This document shows, one piece after another, positions 45,370 to 54,207 of a stretch of 64,000 nucleotides of DNA. The position numbers and the translations under genes are program-made. The stretch's first letter is position 1; every line of letters begins with the position of its first letter. Source of the DNA: Stappia indica (GTDB lineage: Bacteria; Pseudomonadota; Alphaproteobacteria; Rhizobiales; Stappiaceae); contig NZ_MBQE01000006.1 of the NCBI RefSeq assembly GCF_001696535.1, positions 372,001 to 436,000 on the forward strand, written 5' to 3'. The notes below the pieces were generated by a model that saw only the letters and a list, made by a program, of their open reading frames with translations, did no database searches and was not told where the DNA came from.

Positions 45370-46713
45370 TCAGTCGCCGTGCGCAAGCGCGGCGATCTCG
45401 GCCAGCATCTCGTCGGTCATCGCCGCGGCCGCGCCCGAAATGGACGACGGGTCGGCCAGCGCCTGCCAGTCGAGCGGCGCATCGCTCAGCTTCGACAGCG
45501 CCTCTGCCAGCGTGCCGCCCTCGGCGCGCACCAGGCCGGCAGCCTTCTTCACCAGATCTTGCGCAGCCGCGCGGCCGACATGGGGCAGCAGGGCGAAGGA
45601 AAAGCGCTCGGCGAGCGACAGCCCGCCGCCGCCGGTGGCGGTTGCCGCCATCCGCGCGGCATCGGCCTCCATGCCGGGGGCAAGCGCCTGCGCATGGCGC
45701 AGCGCCGCCCCGGTCGCCAGCATCACCTGTGGCAGGACCAGCCACTCGCCCATCCAGGCGGCGCCGTCCCGCTCCTCGCGGTGCAGGGCATCGGCGGACA
45801 GCGCGGCCGCCTGTGCGGCGGCAAAGCGTGCGAGCGCCACCAGCGCCTCGGCCCGGACCGGGTTCTGCTTCTGCGGCATGGTCGAGGAGCCGCCGGCCTC
45901 GGCAAGCCGGATCTCGCCGATTTCCGAGCGGGCGAGCAGGATCACATCCTCGCCGATCTTGCCGAGCGCCAGCGCGATCTCGCTCGCCTCGCGGGCGATC
46001 CGGCGCAGCGGCTCGCGGTCGGTCATCCAGGGAAGGGAGGGCGCAAGGCCGAGCTCGCGGGCAAGGGCCCCGGCCAGCTCCGCCGCACGTCCCGGCACGT
46101 CCATCGCGCCGAGGTCGCCGGAGGCTCCGCCGAGCTGCACGACCAGCGCCTCGCGCCGCAGCCGGGCAAGACGCTGCCGCGCCTTGGCCAGCGGCAGGGT
46201 CCAGATCGCGACCCGCAGGCCGAAGCTGACGGGCGTCGCGATCTGGCCGCGCGTGCGGCCGGCCATCGGCGTTGCCCGGTGCCGGGTAGCCAGCGCGGAA
46301 AGCTGCGCCACGATGTCCGCAAGCCGCGCCTCGAACAGCGCAAGCGTGCGGGCGAGCCGCAGCATCAGGCCGGTATCGACGATGTCCTGCGAGGTCGCGC
46401 CGAAATGCAGGTAGTCGGCCGCCGGCCGCGACAGCTTCTGCCGCAGGGCCGCCACCAGTGCGGGTACCGGGACGCCCGCCGCAGCCGTTCCGGCGGCAAG
46501 CTCCGCAGGTGTCGGCAGGAGGCCGGAGAGCTCCCGGTCGATGGCGTCGGCTGCGGCTTGCGGGATCAGGCCGGCGCTGCCCTGAAGGCGGGCGAGCGCC
46601 CGCTCCACCTCCACCATCGCGGCGATCTCCGCCTCGGCGGAGAACAGGGTTGCAGTTTCGTCGTCGCCGAACAGGCCGGCAAGGAGCGGCGAAACAAGGG
46701 GAATGTCGGCCAT
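45370..46713 (-). CDS. pcaB: 3-Carboxy-cis,cis-muconate cycloisomerase
   Basis: 447 residues, fumarase/aspartase superfamily. The signature loop GGSSTMPQKQNPVRAEALVALA (near 280) holds the catalytic Ser. Other family regions are SPLLAGLFGDDETATLFSAEAEIAAMVEVERALARLQG and YLHFGATSQDIVDTGLMLRL. It converts carboxymuconate to 4-carboxymuconolactone, the step after ring cleavage by PcaGH. Last gene of pcaDCHGB, 38 bases after pcaG. Confidence 0.94.
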   Translation of the reverse strand: MADIPLVSPLLAGLFGDDETATLFSAEAEIAAMVEVERALARLQGSAGLIPQAAADAIDRELSGLLPTPAELAAGTAAAGVPVPALVAALRQKLSRPAADYLHFGATSQDIVDTGLMLRLARTLALFEARLADIVAQLSALATRHRATPMAGRTRGQIATPVSFGLRVAIWTLPLAKARQRLARLRREALVVQLGGASGDLGAMDVPGRAAELAGALARELGLAPSLPWMTDREPLRRIAREASEIALALGKIGEDVILLARSEIGEIRLAEAGGSSTMPQKQNPVRAEALVALARFAAAQAAALSADALHREERDGAAWMGEWLVLPQVMLATGAALRHAQALAPGMEADAARMAATATGGGGLSLAERFSFALLPHVGRAAAQDLVKKAAGLVRAEGGTLAEALSKLSDAPLDWQALADPSSISGAAAAMTDEMLAEIAALAHGD

Positions 46714-46751
46714 GATACGCCTGTCCTGTCGCCCTGAAGGGCTTGCGGGGC

Positions 46752-47318
46752 TCAGATGTCGAAGAACACCGTTTCGTTTTCGCCCTGCAGGCGGATGTCG
46801 AAGCGGTAGAGCGGCAGCCCGTCCTCGGTCTTGCCGTCCTCGGTAGCGATCAGCGTTGCCACTGCCTCCGGCTCCAGCCGGCGCATGTCGGGATCCTTGG
46901 CCAGCGCCTCGCGGTCTTCGGGAAAATACATGCGCGTGTGCAGGTGGATGTTGATGCCGCGGGCGAAGATCAGCACGGCCACATGCGGGGCGTGGCCCTC
47001 GGCATGCCGGCCCGGCCGCACGGTCCTGAAGCGAAAGGTGCCGGTGCCGAAATCCGTCGTCGCGCGGGCGAAGAGGCCGTATTCGCCGACCCGACCCATG
47101 CCGTCCGCCTGCCAGATCTCCAGCATCGCGTCGCGCACCGGAGCGCCCGAGCCGTCGCGGACCAGCCCCTCGATGACGATGGCCTCGCCCGTGTTGCTCT
47201 CGATCACCGGCCCGGGCTGGTTCGGCAGCGCCGGTCGGCCGATCGCCTGCGGCGCGGTGCCGATATGGACGTAAGGTCCTGCCGTCTGGGAGGGGGTTTC
47301 CTTCAGCCGGTCGTTCAT
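46752..47318 (-). CDS. pcaG: Protocatechuate 3,4-dioxygenase, alpha subunit
   Basis: 188 residues from ATG 47318. It lacks the iron ligands of the beta chain, as expected, but shares its fold: SQTAGPYVHIG, GSGAPVRDAMLEIWQADGMGR, FRTVRPG and HVAVLIFARGINIHLHTRMYFPED. With PcaH it forms the (alpha-beta-Fe) ring-cleaving enzyme. ATGA overlap with the pcaH stop indicates coupled translation and equal subunit supply. Confidence 0.95.
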   Translation of the reverse strand: MNDRLKETPSQTAGPYVHIGTAPQAIGRPALPNQPGPVIESNTGEAIVIEGLVRDGSGAPVRDAMLEIWQADGMGRVGEYGLFARATTDFGTGTFRFRTVRPGRHAEGHAPHVAVLIFARGINIHLHTRMYFPEDREALAKDPDMRRLEPEAVATLIATEDGKTEDGLPLYRFDIRLQGENETVFFDI

Positions 47319-48037
47319 CACAGGCCCTCCGTCCGGTTCTCGAAATGGGTTTGCCGCCGCCCGCGCAGCACGATGTCGAACCGGTAGGCGAGGCAGTCGA
47401 ACGGCTCCTGGTTGCGCAGGTCGAGCCGCGCCACCAGCCGGTCGACCGCGTCCTTGTCCGGGATCGTGTTGACGATCGGACACAGCGGGATCAGCGGATC
47501 GCCTTCGAAATAGAGCTGGGTGATCAGCCGCTGGCTGAAGGCCTCGCCGAACACCGACAGGTGGATATGGGCGGGGCGCCAGTCGGAGCCGTTGTTCGGC
47601 CACGGATAGGGACCCGGCTTGATGGTGCGGAACAGGTAGCGCCCCTCGGCATCGCTGACGCAGCGCCCGCAGCCGGAAAAATTCGGGTCGAGCGGTGCCA
47701 GGTAGCCGTCGCGCACATGGGCGTAGCGCCCCGCAGCATTGGCCTGCCAGATCTCGATCAGCGCGTTCGGCACGGGCCGGGCATTCTCGTCTAGCACCCG
47801 TCCGAAGACGTAGATGCGCTCGCCGAGCGCGTCGCCCGTGGTTGCCGCGTTGCGGATCAGGTCATGGTCGAGGGCCCCGAGCGGCGTATGGCCGAGCGCC
47901 GGCCCGCTCTGCTCCAGGCTGGTCTGCTCGAGCGCATGCAGCGGGCGGACCGGTGCGCGCAGGACAGTGCTCTTGTAGCCCGGCGACAGCGGCAGCGGCT
48001 GTTGCGAGCGGTCGCGCCGGTAGAAGGCGGTGGTCAC
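47318..48037 (-). CDS. pcaH: Protocatechuate 3,4-dioxygenase, beta subunit
   Basis: 239 residues from GTG 48037 (GGAGGAGA upstream; overlaps the pcaC stop as GTGA). The catalytic chain: iron ligands appear as the Tyr in GRYAHVRDGYLAP, the Tyr in IKPGPYPWPNNGSDWRP and the two His in AHIHLSVFG. It cleaves protocatechuate intradiol to 3-carboxy-cis,cis-muconate using O2. Upstream in-frame codons to 48205 are excluded because they overlap pcaC. Confidence 0.95.
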   Translation of the reverse strand: MTTAFYRRDRSQQPLPLSPGYKSTVLRAPVRPLHALEQTSLEQSGPALGHTPLGALDHDLIRNAATTGDALGERIYVFGRVLDENARPVPNALIEIWQANAAGRYAHVRDGYLAPLDPNFSGCGRCVSDAEGRYLFRTIKPGPYPWPNNGSDWRPAHIHLSVFGEAFSQRLITQLYFEGDPLIPLCPIVNTIPDKDAVDRLVARLDLRNQEPFDCLAYRFDIVLRGRRQTHFENRTEGL

Positions 48038-48444
48038 GGCTTGTCTCCTCCCGCCCCGCTCTGGGGCGTTTCGATTTCGGCGAAGGCGGCACGGGCGATG
48101 CGGATCGCCCGGTTGGCGGCCGGCACGCCGGCATAGATTGCCACATGCAGCAGGGCCTCGCAGACATCCTCGCGGCTCGCGCCGGTGCGTGCGGTGGCCC
48201 GGCAATGCATCGCCAGCTCCTCGTCGTGGCCGAGCGCGGCAAGCAGCGCGATGGTGATCATCGAGCGCTCTCGCCGGCTGATCGTGTCGCGCGCCCAGAC
48301 CCCGCCCCAGGCGCCCCGGGTGATCAGGTCCTGGAACGGCCCGTCGAAATCGTCTCTGGCGGCCTCGGCGCGCGCCACATGCGCCTCGCCCAGAACGGCC
48401 TTGCGGGTCGCCATGCCCGCCTCGAAGGGATCCTGTCCGCTCAT
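48034..48444 (-). CDS. pcaC: 4-Carboxymuconolactone decarboxylase
   Basis: 136 residues, AhpD/CMD fold. RGAWGGVWARDTISRRERSMITIALLAALGHDEELAMHCRATARTGASREDVCEALLHVAIYAGVPAANRA matches the PcaC family, including the His and Glu implicated in catalysis. It forms 3-oxoadipate enol-lactone. ATG 48444 overlaps the pcaD stop. Confidence 0.94.
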   Translation of the reverse strand: MSGQDPFEAGMATRKAVLGEAHVARAEAARDDFDGPFQDLITRGAWGGVWARDTISRRERSMITIALLAALGHDEELAMHCRATARTGASREDVCEALLHVAIYAGVPAANRAIRIARAAFAEIETPQSGAGGDKP

Positions 48445-49232
48445 TCCGTCACGCGCTCCACCAGAGTGCTGATCAGGTCCGCCACCCTGTCCGGCACCTC
48501 GATGCAGGGCAGGTGGCCGACGCCGGAAATTTCCTCGCAGGTTGCCCCGGGAATGGCGGCGGCAAGCGCACGCAGCGTTTCGGGCGGCGTCGCGCTGTCC
48601 TCGCTGCCGGCGATGCACAGGGTCGGCACCGAGATACGGCCTGCGCGGTCGCGGTAATCGGCATCGCGAATGGCGCTGCCAAGCGCGATGTAGCTGTCGG
48701 CCGGCGTGTGCACCAGCATCGTCCGCCAGCGCAGCAGCTCCGCCGGGCGCCCCTCGCGGAAGGCGCGGGAGAACCAGCGCTCCATCGTCGCATCGCCGAT
48801 GGCATTCATGCCGCCTGCGCGGATCGCCTCGGCGCGGCCGTTCCAGATCTCCGGCGTGCCGATCTTCATGCCGGTGTTGGACAGCACCAGCCCGGCGACG
48901 CGGTCGCCGTGGCGGATCGCCACCGACTGCGCGATCAGCCCGCCGACCGACAGGCCGACGATCACCGCCTTTTCGATGCCGTAAGTGTCGAGCAGGGCGA
49001 CAAGATCGTCGCCATGATCGTCGATGCTCATGTCGAGACCGCCCGGCGACAGGCCGTGCCCCGCCGTGTCGTAGCGCAGCAGGCCCCAGTCATCCGGCAG
49101 ACGTGCGATGAGGTCGTCCCAGATGCGGAAGTCTGTGCCGAGCGAATTGGAGAAGACGAGGACCGGGGCGGCGCCGCGCGCCGGCCGGAAGGCCGTGTTG
49201 AGAATGCGCCCGTTTCGTGAGACCGCCTGCAC
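48441..49232 (-). CDS. pcaD: 3-Oxoadipate enol-lactonase
   Basis: 263 residues, alpha/beta hydrolase. FSNSLGTDFRIWDDLIARLP is the PcaD-type opening, the nucleophile elbow is VGLSVGGLIAQ, the acid is in CIAGSEDSATPPETLR and the His in ISGVGHLPCIE. It produces 3-oxoadipate. First gene of pcaDCHGB, divergent from pcaQ. The pcaIJ and pcaF genes for the last steps are not in this window. Confidence 0.94.
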   Translation of the reverse strand: MQAVSRNGRILNTAFRPARGAAPVLVFSNSLGTDFRIWDDLIARLPDDWGLLRYDTAGHGLSPGGLDMSIDDHGDDLVALLDTYGIEKAVIVGLSVGGLIAQSVAIRHGDRVAGLVLSNTGMKIGTPEIWNGRAEAIRAGGMNAIGDATMERWFSRAFREGRPAELLRWRTMLVHTPADSYIALGSAIRDADYRDRAGRISVPTLCIAGSEDSATPPETLRALAAAIPGATCEEISGVGHLPCIEVPDRVADLISTLVERVTE

Positions 49233-49288
49233 GCCCTGTCCTCCCTGACCGTGTTTCGCTTCAGGATGGACGCGGCAATTGGTAATGT

Positions 49289-49302
49289 AAAATGAGAATT
49301 TT
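49289..49302. promoter_or_regulatory. Inverted repeat in the pcaD-pcaQ gap
   Basis: AAAAT-GAGA-ATTTT lies in the middle of the 98-base divergent region, in a visibly A/T-rich stretch, and is a candidate LysR-type contact for PcaQ. The ATAACC at 49313-49318 resembles half of the reported PcaQ box, but I do not see its partner. Low certainty. Confidence 0.35.
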
Positions 49303-49330
49303 GCCGTTTTGTATAACCGGAGGAATGGGG

Positions 49331-50257
49331 ATGCCTGTCGGAGCGGGGATCAAGCTGCGCCATCTGCAGGCCTTTCTGGAGGTGGCGCGACTGCGCAGCC
49401 TGACGGAGGCGGCGAGCGCCCTCAACGTCACCCAGCCGGCCGTTTCCAAGACGCTGAAGGAGCTGGAGGCGCTGGTCGGCGTCAGCCTGATGGAGCGCGG
49501 ACGCTCGGGAGTGACGCTGACCGCGGAAGGCGAGATCTTCCGCCACTATGCCGGCCTGTCGGTCGCCGCGCTGGGCGAAGGGCTCGACGGCATCGACCAG
49601 GTGCGCATGGGCTCGGAGCGGCAACTGCGCATCGGTGCCCTGCCGAGCGTTGCGGCGAGCATCGTGCCGCTGGCCGCCGGGCGCTACCTGGAGCGCGGCC
49701 GCGGCGCCACGCTCGATATCGTCACCGGGCCGAACGGCCATCTCCTCGACCAGCTGCGGACCGGGGCGCTGGACGTGGTGATCGGCCGGCTCGGTCAGCC
49801 GGACGCCATGCAGGGGCTGGCATTCCAGCAGCTCTACAGCGAGCAGGTGGTGCTGGCCGTGCGTCCCGGCCATCCGTTGATCCGCGACCCGGACCTTGCC
49901 CGCCTGCCCGAGTTTCCGGTGCTCTATCCCAACCGCAGCGCCGCGATCCGGCCGCTGGTCGAGCGGCTGATGGTGGCCAACGGCATCGGCCGCCTGCCCC
50001 GCCGGATCGAGACGGTGTCGAACGCCTTCGGCCGGGCCTTTACCCGCTCCAGCGATGCGGTATGGATCATCTCCAACGGCGTCGTCGCCAACGATCTTGC
50101 GGAAGGGCAGCTGGTGGCGCTCGCCGTCGATACGCGGATCACGCTGGGACCGGTCGGCATCTCGACCCGCGCCGCCGAGGCGCATACGCCCGACCTGCAT
50201 CTGTTCATGGCCGCGATGCGCGAAGCGGTCGACCAGCGCGGCCTTGCGCGGGGCTGA
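49331..50257 (+). CDS. pcaQ: LysR-type activator of the pca operon
   Basis: 308 residues. The N-terminal HTH (LRHLQAFLEVARLRSLTEAASALNVTQPAVSKTLKELEALVGVSLMER) is followed by a LysR co-inducer domain; the sequence and divergent position beside pcaDCHGB identify PcaQ, which responds to carboxymuconate. ATG 49331 has GGAGGA six bases upstream, better than ATG 49325, which abuts the same site. Confidence 0.92.
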   Translation: MPVGAGIKLRHLQAFLEVARLRSLTEAASALNVTQPAVSKTLKELEALVGVSLMERGRSGVTLTAEGEIFRHYAGLSVAALGEGLDGIDQVRMGSERQLRIGALPSVAASIVPLAAGRYLERGRGATLDIVTGPNGHLLDQLRTGALDVVIGRLGQPDAMQGLAFQQLYSEQVVLAVRPGHPLIRDPDLARLPEFPVLYPNRSAAIRPLVERLMVANGIGRLPRRIETVSNAFGRAFTRSSDAVWIISNGVVANDLAEGQLVALAVDTRITLGPVGISTRAAEAHTPDLHLFMAAMREAVDQRGLARG

Positions 50258-50268
50258 TCCGCAGCCTG

Positions 50269-51162
50269 TCAGCCGGCTGCCGGGGTCTCGTCTTCCGACG
50301 GGCCGGGCCGCTTGCCGTCTTCCTCGTCGCGATAGGCCTCCAGCGCCGACATGCGCCGCTCGCTGCGCTCGGGATCGCGGGCCGTGACGCCTGCGATCAG
50401 TGTCTCGGCGATCACCATCAGCGCGGCGGAGGAGTCCCAGGGCGAAGGCACCGAGATGCGCGCAGGCAGGACATGGGTGGCGACGCTGGCGATCGGCGAC
50501 AGCCAGCTGTCGGTGATCAGCACCACCGTCGCCCCGCGCTTTGCCGCGGCGGTCGCCATGCGGACGAGGTCGGCCTGATAGCGGCGGATGTCGAAGACCA
50601 CCAGCACGTCGCGCCGCCCGATATCCAGCAGGGCGTCCCGCCAGTTGCCCTCCTGTCCGGCCATATGCATGACGCCGCAACGCAGGATGCGCAGATGCGC
50701 GGCCATGTAGCGGGCCAGCGCATCGGTGAAGCGGCCGCCGAGCAGGTAGAGCGTGCGGCGTTCGTCGGACAGCAGCGAGACGACGGCCTCCAGCTCGGCC
50801 GCCGGTAGATGGCGGAAGGTCTCGCCGATATTGGCGCGCACCGCCTCGGCGACGGCACCGATCCCCGCCGCGGTGGCCGCACTGCCCGCCTGCGTGCCGT
50901 CCTTGGCCTTGGCCAGCGGCGATTTAAGCTGGTCCTCCAGCTCCGTGCGCAGCCGGGTCTGGAGCGCTGCATAGGTGCCGCAGCCCATGCGCGCGGCAAA
51001 GCGCAGGATCGTCGGCGAGCTGACACCGGCGGCGCTGGCGAACTGCGCGACCGTGCCCAGTCCCAGCATCGGGTAGTTGGCGAGCAGGGCGAGCGCCGCG
51101 CGGCGCTCCGTCGCAGTGCATTCGCCAAGTCTCTCGCGGATTTCTTCGGCAAGGGATGTCAT
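50269..51162 (-). CDS. RpiR/MurR-family transcriptional regulator (HTH-SIS)
   Basis: 297 residues. HTH_6 domain at 1-80 (EIRERLGECTATERRAALALLANYPMLGLGTVAQFASAAGVSSPTILRFAARMGCGTYAALQTRLR) and SIS domain at about 130-260 (LYLLGGRFTDALARYMAAHLRIL, DVLVVFDIRRYQADLVRMATAAAKRGATVVLITDS). SIS domains usually sense phosphosugars, but RpiR proteins also control amine and amino-acid catabolism. It is divergent from the amidohydrolase-TRAP-ligase operon and is its likely regulator; two inverted repeats lie between. Its stop is 11 bases from the convergent pcaQ end. Confidence 0.9.
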   Translation of the reverse strand: MTSLAEEIRERLGECTATERRAALALLANYPMLGLGTVAQFASAAGVSSPTILRFAARMGCGTYAALQTRLRTELEDQLKSPLAKAKDGTQAGSAATAAGIGAVAEAVRANIGETFRHLPAAELEAVVSLLSDERRTLYLLGGRFTDALARYMAAHLRILRCGVMHMAGQEGNWRDALLDIGRRDVLVVFDIRRYQADLVRMATAAAKRGATVVLITDSWLSPIASVATHVLPARISVPSPWDSSAALMVIAETLIAGVTARDPERSERRMSALEAYRDEEDGKRPGPSEDETPAAG

Positions 51163-51242
51163 GGTCGTGAGGCCGCCTCCCCGGCCGGGTGCCGCGCCGC
51201 CGGGGCGGGCGCTCTCGGAAACCCGATTGACATCGGTCCAGG

Positions 51243-51284
51243 GTATGTATCAAATCATACAGAATGCGGAATTCAACGCAATTC
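51243..51284. promoter_or_regulatory. Two inverted repeats in the RpiR-operon divergent region
   Basis: GTATG-N8-CATAC (51243-51260) and GAATT-N6-AATTC (51269-51284) lie side by side in an A/T-rich stretch 60 bases before the amidohydrolase gene. They are candidate binding sites for the RpiR regulator. The remaining part of 51163-51343 is GC-rich with no gene. Confidence 0.45.
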
Positions 51285-51343
51285 TGTAACAAATAGAACA
51301 GGATTTGCGGTTTTTCGCCAAGGTAACCGGCTGGGGGACAGGG

Positions 51344-52156
51344 ATGGAGCCGACAGCGGCACGCGACGGCGAGCTATTGCCCGGTGACACGGCGCCGGCG
51401 GGCACGGTCGTGGTCGCGGAAAATGCCGCAGGCCGCGGCAAGATCGTCCTTCTGTGCGATCATGCCTCGCGCCGCCTGCCGCCGGAATACGGCGACCTCG
51501 GCCTCGACGAGGCGGCACGGCGCGCCCACATCGCCTGGGATCCCGGCGCGCTCGGTGTTTCGCAGCACCTCTCCCGCCGCTTCGATGCGCCTCTCGTCTA
51601 TCCGGACCTGTCGCGACTGGTTCTCGACTGCAACCGCGATATCGCAGCCCACGACCTCATCCCGGCGATCAGCGAGACGACCGAGATTCCCGGCAATCGC
51701 GACCTGGGCGCGGCCGAGCGGGCCCGCCGGATCGCCCTTGCCCATACGCCCTTCCATTCGCGCATCGAAACGCTGCTCGACGCGCGCGCAGCCGCCGGCC
51801 TCGACAGCGTCGTCGTCTCGGTTCACAGCTTCACCCGGCTCTACAAGGGCTTCGAGCGCCCCTGGCCTGTCGGCATCCTGTCCAATCGCGACCGCAGGGT
51901 CGCCGAGGCGATGCTGGCCGATCTTGCGGCACAGGGCATCGCCGATCTCGGCGACAACGAGCCCTATGCGCCCGGCGACGGGGTCTACTACACCGTCGGC
52001 CGCCACGGGGAGGCGCGCGGCCTGCCCTGCGTGATGATCGAGGTGCGCAACGACGAGATCGCCGACGCTGCCGGCGAGAGCCTTTGGGCCGACCGTCTCG
52101 GCCGTGCGCTCGATGCCGCGCTGGCTCAGCTTGCTGCGGAAGGGAGGGCCGGATGA
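51344..52156 (+). CDS. N-formylglutamate amidohydrolase family protein
   Basis: 270 residues, FGase family (HutG/N-formylglutamate deformylase fold). KIVLLCDHASRRLPPEYGDLGLDEAARRAHIAWDPGALGVSQHLSRRFDAPLVYPDLSRLVLDCNR holds likely zinc ligands (D and H in CDHAS, the E/H area), and VVVSVHSFTRLYKGFERPWPVGIL holds a further His. No hut genes are near, so histidine degradation is unlikely. In this operon it may hydrolyse a gamma-glutamyl amide. ATG 51344 follows GGGGGACAGGG. ATGA overlap with the TRAP small permease. Confidence 0.87.
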   Translation: MEPTAARDGELLPGDTAPAGTVVVAENAAGRGKIVLLCDHASRRLPPEYGDLGLDEAARRAHIAWDPGALGVSQHLSRRFDAPLVYPDLSRLVLDCNRDIAAHDLIPAISETTEIPGNRDLGAAERARRIALAHTPFHSRIETLLDARAAAGLDSVVVSVHSFTRLYKGFERPWPVGILSNRDRRVAEAMLADLAAQGIADLGDNEPYAPGDGVYYTVGRHGEARGLPCVMIEVRNDEIADAAGESLWADRLGRALDAALAQLAAEGRAG

Positions 52157-52752
52157 TGACCTCCCTGATGCGCGGCTATGTGAAGGTCGTCGACGCGGTC
52201 AACTACCGCCTCGGGCGCGTGGTCATGTACAGCCTCTTCGTCATGGTCGCCGTGCTGTTGTGGTCGTCGATCTCCAAGACGTTCTTCCTGCCGTCCCTGT
52301 GGACGCTGGAGGTCGCCCAGTTCGCCATGGTCGCCTACTACATCCTCGGCGGACCCTATTCGATCCAGCTCGGCTCGAACGTGCGCATGGACCTTTTCTA
52401 TGCCGGCTGGTCGGTGAAGAAGAAGGCCTGGTTCGACGCGTTCACGGTGCTGGTTCTGATCTTCTATCTCGGCGTTCTGCTCTATGGCGGCGTCGGCTCG
52501 ACCGCCTATTCGCTCGGGCATTTCGGCACCGAGCCCTTCGTCTTCCTGAAGGACCTGGCGGTCGCCTTCGTGACCGGCGGCCCTGACGCCGCCGCCGAGG
52601 TGATCGGCCATATAGAGCGCAGCCCGACCGCCTGGCGGCCGGTGATCTGGCCGATCAAGGCCATCATGTGCCTGGGCTTCCTCTTGATGCTGCTGCAGGC
52701 CGTCTCCGAGCTCATCAAGGACATCGCGCGCATCCGCGGAGAGGAAATCTGA
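52153..52752 (+). CDS. dctQ: TRAP transporter small permease (DctQ-type), second system
   Basis: 199 residues. Four membrane helices (about 25-45, 58-78, 97-120, 160-182) with the conserved LGGPYSIQLGSNVRMDLFYAGWSVKKKAWFD loop between helices 2 and 3. It is larger than the DctQ at 4458 and differs in sequence, so the two systems are not recent duplicates. ATG 52153 overlaps the amidohydrolase stop; the stop overlaps the next start (TGATG). Confidence 0.92.
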   Translation: MMTSLMRGYVKVVDAVNYRLGRVVMYSLFVMVAVLLWSSISKTFFLPSLWTLEVAQFAMVAYYILGGPYSIQLGSNVRMDLFYAGWSVKKKAWFDAFTVLVLIFYLGVLLYGGVGSTAYSLGHFGTEPFVFLKDLAVAFVTGGPDAAAEVIGHIERSPTAWRPVIWPIKAIMCLGFLLMLLQAVSELIKDIARIRGEEI

Positions 52753-54074
52753 TGTCCTACGAGATGATCGCGCTGTTGATGTTCTCGTCGATGATGCTGA
52801 TGCTGCTGACCGGTCAGCGCGTCTTCGGCGCCATCGGGGGCGTGGCGGCCGTCGCGGCGCTGGCGCTGTGGGGCACCGGCGGGTCCGACATTCCCTTCGC
52901 CTCCGCCATGAAGCTGATGAAGTGGTACCCGCTTCTCACGCTGCCGATGTTCATCTTCATGGGTTATGTCCTGTCGGAATCGAAGATCGCCGACGACCTC
53001 TACAAGATGTTCCATGTGTGGATGGGGCCGGTCTCCGGAGGTCTCGCCATCGGCACGATCGGCCTGATGGTGCTGGTCTCGGCGATGAACGGCCTGTCCG
53101 TCGCCGGCATGGCCATCGGCGCCACCATCGCCCTGCCCGAGCTGCTGCGCCGCGGCTACGACAAGCGCATGGTCACCGGCGTCATCCAGGCCGGGTCCTC
53201 GCTCGGCATCCTGGTGCCGCCGTCGGTGGTGCTGGTGCTGTACGCAATGATTGCGCGTCAGCCGGTCGGCCAGCTCTGGCTCGCCGGCGTGGTGCCGGGC
53301 CTGATGATGGCGACGATGTTCGTCGTCTACATCTATGTCCGCTGCCGCATCACGCCCTCGCTCGGCCCGGTCCTGCCGGCAAGCGAGCGCAACGTGTCGC
53401 GCGCCGAAAAGATGCGCCTGTTGGGCGCCGGCATCCTGCCGCTGGTGATCTTCGCGGCGATGATGGTGCCCTTCGTCAACGGCTGGACCTCGCTGGTCGA
53501 AAGCTCCGCCATCGGCGCCATGACCGCCTTCCTCGCCGCCTTGCTCAAGCGGCGGATGACCTGGACGGTGTTCGAGACCTGCCTGCGCCAGACGCTGGCG
53601 ATCTCCTGCATGTTCATGTGGATCATCCTTGCGGCGCTCGGCTTCGGCGCGGTGTTCGACGGTCTCGGCGCGGTCAAGGCGATCGAGACGCTCTTCACCG
53701 AAAGGCTCGGTCTGTCGCCCTGGATGATCCTGATCCTGATGCAGGTGTCCTTCCTGGTGATGGGCACGTTCCTCGACGACACGGCGATGCTGGTCATCGT
53801 CGCGCCGCTCTACGTGCCGCTGGTCGCTGCGCTCGGCTTCGACCTCGTGTGGTACGGCGTGCTCTACACGGTCACCACCCAGATCGCCTACATGACCCCG
53901 CCCTTCGGCTACAATCTGTTCCTGATGCGGGCGATGGCGCCTCCGGAAATCACCATGCGGGACATCTACGGCTCGATCGCGCCGTTCGTGCTGGTCATGA
54001 TCCTCGCATTGGCATTGATAATGGTCTTCCCGCAGATCGCCCTGTGGCTGCCCGACTACATCTACGGCCGCTGA
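52752..54074 (+). CDS. dctM: TRAP transporter large permease (DctM-type), second system
   Basis: 440 residues, about twelve membrane helices. LPMFIFMGYVLSESKIADDLY, NGLSVAGMAIGATIALPELLRRGYDKRMVTGVIQAGSSLGILVPPSVVLVLYAMI and TTQIAYMTPPFGYNLFLMRAMAPPEITM are family marks. The gene order Q-M-P (binding protein last) contrasts with P-Q-M in the first TRAP operon. Confidence 0.94.
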   Translation: MSYEMIALLMFSSMMLMLLTGQRVFGAIGGVAAVAALALWGTGGSDIPFASAMKLMKWYPLLTLPMFIFMGYVLSESKIADDLYKMFHVWMGPVSGGLAIGTIGLMVLVSAMNGLSVAGMAIGATIALPELLRRGYDKRMVTGVIQAGSSLGILVPPSVVLVLYAMIARQPVGQLWLAGVVPGLMMATMFVVYIYVRCRITPSLGPVLPASERNVSRAEKMRLLGAGILPLVIFAAMMVPFVNGWTSLVESSAIGAMTAFLAALLKRRMTWTVFETCLRQTLAISCMFMWIILAALGFGAVFDGLGAVKAIETLFTERLGLSPWMILILMQVSFLVMGTFLDDTAMLVIVAPLYVPLVAALGFDLVWYGVLYTVTTQIAYMTPPFGYNLFLMRAMAPPEITMRDIYGSIAPFVLVMILALALIMVFPQIALWLPDYIYGR

Positions 54075-54207
54075 TCCGGGAGACCCGAACGAGACGCATC
54101 ACCGCAGCAGAAAGGAGATCGCCACCGGACACCGACCGCCGCGCCACCACAACAATCAGAACAGGCGCGCCCTGCATCTCTTCAACGAAACCAGAGGGGA
54201 ATGAGAC

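Noticed and set aside
51344-52156. Histidine-utilisation gene hutG
   Set aside because: The enzyme family fits, but hutU, hutH and hutI are absent and the neighbours are TRAP and amine-type enzymes, so the hut name is not used.
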